The position numbers were made by a program, and so were the translations under genes. Shown in pieces: positions 60,862-64,000 of a DNA stretch of 64,000 nt. The stretch is from CAZGTQ01 sp964528575 (GTDB taxonomy: Bacteria; Planctomycetota; UBA1135; GCA-002686595), in contig CAZGTQ010000053.1 of assembly GCA_964528575.1 (NCBI GenBank), positions 11,157 to 75,156 on the forward strand. Direction: 5' to 3'. Each line of letters begins with the position of its first letter. Position 1 is the first letter of the stretch. The notes beneath the pieces are model-generated. The model did not search any database. It saw only the letters and a program-made list of their open reading frames with translations, and had not been told where the DNA came from.

Positions 60862-61098
60862 CTACGCCGCCGCGCCGTCGTCGTCCCGCTCGCGCCAGCC
60901 GGGTTCCCTCTGGATCGCCGCGCGATCGTCGGGCGAGAAGACCGTCACCGGCTGGTCGCAGCGCGTGCAGTAGCTCGCCTGGAGCGAGCGCAGGTAGGGG
61001 ACGTACTGCTGGCAGTGAGCGCAGTACCGCAAGTCCGTGTAGAAGTCGCCGGAGTCGACGGTGCCGTCTTTTTCCGTCGACGAGGAATGCGTCGCCAT
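60862..61098 (-). CDS. Small zinc-ribbon protein
   Basis: 78 residues. Two Cys pairs, YCAHCQQYVPY and YCTRCDQPVTVF, separated by about 14 residues, make a single zinc ribbon. The rest is hydrophilic, with a Ser/Thr-rich N-terminus and an acidic end (GWRERDDDGAAA). GGAG lies about 11 bases before the ATG at 61098. Such small ribbons often contact nucleic acid or other proteins, but no partner is implied by the neighbours. Confidence 0.7.
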   Translation of the reverse strand: MATHSSSTEKDGTVDSGDFYTDLRYCAHCQQYVPYLRSLQASYCTRCDQPVTVFSPDDRAAIQREPGWRERDDDGAAA

Positions 61099-61154
61099 GT
61101 GTTGAAAGCTCCCGCTGGCCGCGGACTCTGACGCGGGAACTTGAAGAGCATCCT

Positions 61155-61173
61155 GCCCCTGCTTTCAAGGGGC
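61155..61173 (-). terminator. Weak hairpin downstream of the exported protein gene
   Basis: GCCCCT and AGGGGC (6 bp) pair across a 7-nt loop, 22 bases beyond the stop codon at 61196. The stem is short, so this is a tentative call. Confidence 0.33.
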
Positions 61174-61195
61174 GGCAAATGGGGAATCGTCGACT

Positions 61196-61693
61196 TCACG
61201 GAAGCCGAAAGACGCGCTCCCCCGACGGCCGCCGTCCGACGATCTGGGGAGTGTCCTTTCCGGCGGACACTTCGACGAGCGTGGCCGGCTCCTCGTCGCC
61301 GCGGGTGAAGACGAGAGCGCTGCCTTCCTCGTGCACTTGCAGGCTCAGGTGCTCCTCGTCGGATCGCCCGGCCGAGAAGCACGCTCCGCCGGCGTGCACG
61401 TCCACGTCCGCCACCGAGAACCCGTCCCCGCCGGGATCGTCGACCTCGAGGTGCAAGCCGGCGCGCCTCTGCCCCTCGTGCGCCGCGAGCCGGAGAACGA
61501 GCAGCGCGCCGTCCTCGCGGCCGAGCATCACGAGCCGCGGCTCGCCGCCCTCGCCGTCGCACGCGAGCGTCGCGCGGACGTTCCCCTCGGCGTCGACGAG
61601 CTCGAACCGCTCGCCCCGCACGACGTCGGCCGACCGGGGACCGAAGACCAGACAGGCGACGACGACGCACGCGGGGGTCACGAAGCTCTTCAT
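61196..61693 (-). CDS. Exported beta-rich protein of unknown function
   Basis: 165 residues from ATG 61693, with AGGAG about 9 bases upstream and a hydrophobic start (KSFVTPACVVVACLVFGP). The mature part has repeated strand pairs: FELVDAEGNVRATLACDGEG, PRLVMLGREDGALLVLRLAA, GLHLEVDDPGGDGFSVADVD, EEHLSLQVHEEGSALVFTRG. These look like a short stack of beta-hairpins, each carrying an acidic turn. I know this 'D.EG..RA.L......P.L.L' pattern from uncharacterised secreted proteins only. Confidence 0.62.
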   Translation of the reverse strand: MKSFVTPACVVVACLVFGPRSADVVRGERFELVDAEGNVRATLACDGEGGEPRLVMLGREDGALLVLRLAAHEGQRRAGLHLEVDDPGGDGFSVADVDVHAGGACFSAGRSDEEHLSLQVHEEGSALVFTRGDEEPATLVEVSAGKDTPQIVGRRPSGERVFRLP

Positions 61694-61746
61694 CTCGAGG
61701 CTCCTTTCGGCGGTTCGTTCTCCGGAGCGCGCTATCCTGGCGAGCC

Positions 61747-63420
61747 GTGGCCGCTCGCACCACAGCCGCGGCGCTGGTCGTACTGGCGCTCGTCGTCGGG
61801 CTCGTCGCGTGGCGCGTGGGCGCGCCGGAGCCGCAGAGCGCGTCGCTCGCGGGCGCAGACGGGCCGGCCGTCTTCCAGGCCGAGCCGACCGCGCCACGCC
61901 GCCTCGCGCTGCCGGCAGACCCGTCCGGGTCGGGAGCCGAGCTCGCTCCAGCGCCGCCCGAGCCCGAGCGTTGCGTCCTGCGCGCGCTCGACGAGTCCGG
62001 CGCGCCGATCGAGGGCGCGCGCGCGTGGCTGCAGCGAGCCGGCGCCGAGGAGCTCGCCGGCGCGACGCAGGCCGACGGCACCCTGGCGCTCGAGCCCGCG
62101 CTCGTGCGCGAGGCGCGCGTGGTCGTCGCCGCGGACGGCTTCGCGCCCGAGCGCCGCTGGATCGGCGCGGCCGTTCCCGCGCGCGTCGACGTCGCGCTCG
62201 TCCGCGCGGTCTCGCTCGCCGGCCGCGTCGTGCTCGCGGACGGCATGCCGGCGGGAGCCGGCCTGCGCGTCGTCGCGTGGCGCCCGCGCGTCGACGAGCC
62301 CGGCGAGCGGACGTTCGCGCGCGCGCTCGCGGGCGACACGTCGCGGCCGGTGGCGCGCACGGACGCGCACGGCGCGTTCCGTCTCGACGGCCTCGATCCC
62401 ACGCAGCCGGTCGCGTTCAGCGCCGGCGGCCGCGGGCTCGCGTCGTCCGCCGGCTGGATCGTCGCCGACCCGCTCGGACCGCCGGTCGAGATCGTCGTCG
62501 AGCGGCTGGTCGCGGTGCTGGTGCGTCCGCTCGAGCCCGACGGCTCCGACCCGCGCTCGCGCGAGCTCGTCAGCGTCGTCGGCGGCGTCCGTCTGCCCGA
62601 CGACGCGCGCCCGATCTACGCCGGCGGGCTCGCCGTGCTCGCGGGCGTCGAGCGGCGCGAGCACGACCGGCTCTTCGCGTACTTCGCCGACGGTCCGGTC
62701 GCGCGGCTCGGGCCGATCGAGACGACGCTGTTCTTCCCGAAGTACGAGCCGGTGAGCGTGAGCGCGTGGGCCGAGCCGGTCGATCCGGACGTCGTCGTGC
62801 ACGAGCTCGTGCTCGACCCGGCGGACGTGTCGCTCGGCACGCTCGCGATCGAGCTCGCGGGTCTCCCCGCGGCCGCGGCCCGGGCGCTCCCGAGCGGAGG
62901 CGCGCTCGCGGAATGGCTCACGCTCGAGCCGCGCGGCGGCGGCGCCGCGCTCACGTACGCGCTGCGCGGCCGGCGGGCGGTCGAGGACGTGCCGCACGGA
63001 AGCTACGCGGCCCGGCTCGAGATGCACGGCGTGGAGACGTTCCCGCCGCCGCCCGCGGCGGCGTACGCCGTCGACGTCGGCCCCCGGCCGGCGCGCGTCG
63101 TCTTCGATCTGTCGTCCGCCGCCGTGCTCGAGCTGCGACCGTCGCGCGCCGACGGCACGCCGTACGCGGACGAGCTCGACGTCGAGCTCGCGTGGTCGAA
63201 GCTGGGCGCGATCGGCCCGGCGTCGGCGGGCTACAACTCCGCCGGCCGATTCTCGTTCGATCACGCCCCGTACTGGATCGTCGGCCTGCGTGCGCGGACG
63301 TACACGGTGCTCCTGCGCCGGCCGCGCGTCGTCGACGACGTGCGCTGGAACGTCGCCGGCGACGCGGTGCTCGAGCCGGGCCGCGTGACGACGCTCGCGC
63401 TGAAGGTCCCCGTTCAGTAG
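61747..63420 (+). CDS. Membrane-anchored beta-sandwich (carboxypeptidase-regulatory-like) protein
   Basis: 557 residues from GTG 61747. An N-terminal transmembrane segment (TTAAALVVLALVVGLVAWRV) is followed by a Pro/Ala-rich linker. Then come beta-sandwich units of the kind CVLRALDESGAPIEGARAWL, SLAGRVVLADGMPAGAGLRV, DAHGAFRLDGLDPTQPVAFS and YAVDVGPRPARVVFDLSSAA. The repeats resemble those on the sigma fusion at 8200, but without the sigma domain. It overlaps the convergent gene at 63414 by 7 bp. It may be an envelope sensor or structural protein; no enzyme motif is visible. Confidence 0.7.
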   Translation: MAARTTAAALVVLALVVGLVAWRVGAPEPQSASLAGADGPAVFQAEPTAPRRLALPADPSGSGAELAPAPPEPERCVLRALDESGAPIEGARAWLQRAGAEELAGATQADGTLALEPALVREARVVVAADGFAPERRWIGAAVPARVDVALVRAVSLAGRVVLADGMPAGAGLRVVAWRPRVDEPGERTFARALAGDTSRPVARTDAHGAFRLDGLDPTQPVAFSAGGRGLASSAGWIVADPLGPPVEIVVERLVAVLVRPLEPDGSDPRSRELVSVVGGVRLPDDARPIYAGGLAVLAGVERREHDRLFAYFADGPVARLGPIETTLFFPKYEPVSVSAWAEPVDPDVVVHELVLDPADVSLGTLAIELAGLPAAAARALPSGGALAEWLTLEPRGGGAALTYALRGRRAVEDVPHGSYAARLEMHGVETFPPPPAAAYAVDVGPRPARVVFDLSSAAVLELRPSRADGTPYADELDVELAWSKLGAIGPASAGYNSAGRFSFDHAPYWIVGLRARTYTVLLRRPRVVDDVRWNVAGDAVLEPGRVTTLALKVPVQ

Positions 63421-64000
63421 CGCGAGCGAGCGATCCGATCGACGTCGCCCTCGGCGGGCAGCGGGCACTGCGCCGGCGCCTCGCGCGCGTCGATCACCGC
63501 GAGCGCGGCCGCGACGTCGCGCCAGGCGACGAGCGGATCGCAGAGGATGGGCAGGACGTCTTTGCTCCCGATCGGCGCCCGTCGCGCGAGTGCGAGCGGG
63601 TTCGCGTCGACCATGCGCAGCCCGCCGTCGAGATCCTCGACGACGTGCTCCGCGCGTCCGTCCGATTCCAGCGCGACGCGCCAGACTGCTTCCCGCGCGA
63701 AACGGACGCGGGGACAGAACAGGAACGCGTCGACCCGCTCCCGGCTCTGCTCCGGCAGGCGGACGATCACGGTCGGAGCGCCGCGCGTCGCGAGCTCGAG
63801 CGAGCGTAGGTCGATCTCCGTGGCGAGGCACGCGGAGAGCAGCGGCACGAAGTCGCCGTAGCGCGCATCGGGCGCGACGCGGACGCTCAGCGGCTCGTTC
63901 GGGCGCTCGGTCCCGAACAGCTCGTCGGGCGCGTGCTCCATCGCTGCGACGATCGGCGCGAGCGCGTGCGCGATCGGTTCCGCGCTCGCGTCGCCGCGCC
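63414..64000 (-). CDS. Gene running off the right edge; possibly ExbD-like at its C-terminus
   Basis: The frame is open to the window end on the minus strand. An in-frame ATG at 63941 could start a 175-residue protein, but the upstream codons (EPIAHALAPIVAAM) read like continuing protein, so it is probably 5'-truncated here. LSVRVAPDARYGDFVPLLSA resembles the periplasmic part of ExbD/TolR proteins (VxADxxxxYGxVVxxLDA), but the match is weak and no transmembrane helix is in view. Two Cys (LFCPRV, PILCDP) are notable. The call needs the neighbouring sequence. Confidence 0.42.
   Translation of the reverse strand, partial: RGDASAEPIAHALAPIVAAMEHAPDELFGTERPNEPLSVRVAPDARYGDFVPLLSACLATEIDLRSLELATRGAPTVIVRLPEQSRERVDAFLFCPRVRFAREAVWRVALESDGRAEHVVEDLDGGLRMVDANPLALARRAPIGSKDVLPILCDPLVAWRDVAAALAVIDAREAPAQCPLPAEGDVDRIARSRY

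Overview
This is 64 kb of very GC-rich DNA (roughly 70% or more by eye). Almost all of it is coding, with strong third-position G/C bias and open frames on every strand. The protein repertoire points to Planctomycetota, probably one of the high-GC, deeply branching lineages. The reasons are: two very large Ser/Thr kinases with C-terminal TPR arrays, an ECF sigma factor fused to a membrane anchor and extracytoplasmic repeats, a DUF1570-like metallopeptidase, and a dozen secreted beta-helix, beta-propeller or repeat proteins sharing a terminal beta-sandwich module. That assignment is inference, because no rRNA gene is present. I saw no tRNA or rRNA gene, CRISPR array, insertion sequence or phage gene.

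Layout. 1-2431 (+): the 3' end of an arylsulfotransferase-like gene, a DUF4920-type lipoprotein and a class V aminotransferase, closed by a perfect 15-bp hairpin. 2488-7909 (-): three tandem paralogous secreted proteins. 8200-15200 (+): the ECF-sigma/transmembrane/CarboxypepD_reg fusion, a secreted unknown, a beta-helix protein, a PH-like membrane protein and a Vms1/VLRF1-like factor. 15211-19120 (-): three paralogous secreted beta-helix proteins. 19244-21252 (-): a second tandem pair of exported unknowns. 21336-24644 (+): a secreted protein, then a DUF455 ferritin-like protein coupled to an ATP-grasp-like protein. 24946-29824 (+): a porin, a transglutaminase-like lipoprotein, and a TusA / DsrE / TusA-MetE-like cluster. 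29890-35465: small secreted and lipoprotein genes, kinase 1 and a serine beta-lactamase-fold hydrolase.

35554-42201 (+) encodes a giant secreted protein of about 2215 residues with seven repeats of about 209 residues. 42301-43968 (-) is a secreted repeat protein. 44212-45725 (+) is an ECF sigma factor followed by two paralogous single-span membrane proteins, ended by a 14-bp hairpin. 45818-49635 holds a thioredoxin-fold protein without CxxC, a DUF1570-like peptidase, a VOC protein and a glutathione peroxidase. 49787-51460 is an FG-GAP-type propeller. 51531-54401 (-) is kinase 2. 54631-58952 holds a Dph6/DUF71-like ATPase, PPK2 overlapped by a Na/Pi cotransporter, and an ATP-grasp enzyme. 59125-64000 holds a TPR lipoprotein, a small zinc-ribbon protein, an exported unknown, a membrane-anchored beta-sandwich protein and a gene running off the right edge.

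How the genes fit together. Much of the window is cell-envelope biology: secreted repeat proteins plus membrane-linked regulators (two kinases, a tethered sigma factor, and an ECF with membrane partners). Three co-transcribed groups look functionally coherent. They are the sulfur-carrier/MetE-like group at 27295-29824, the DUF455/ATP-grasp pair at 22915-24644, and the phosphate-import/polyphosphate-kinase pair at 55315-57736. All functional statements are homology-style readings of the translated sequence made from memory; no database search was run.
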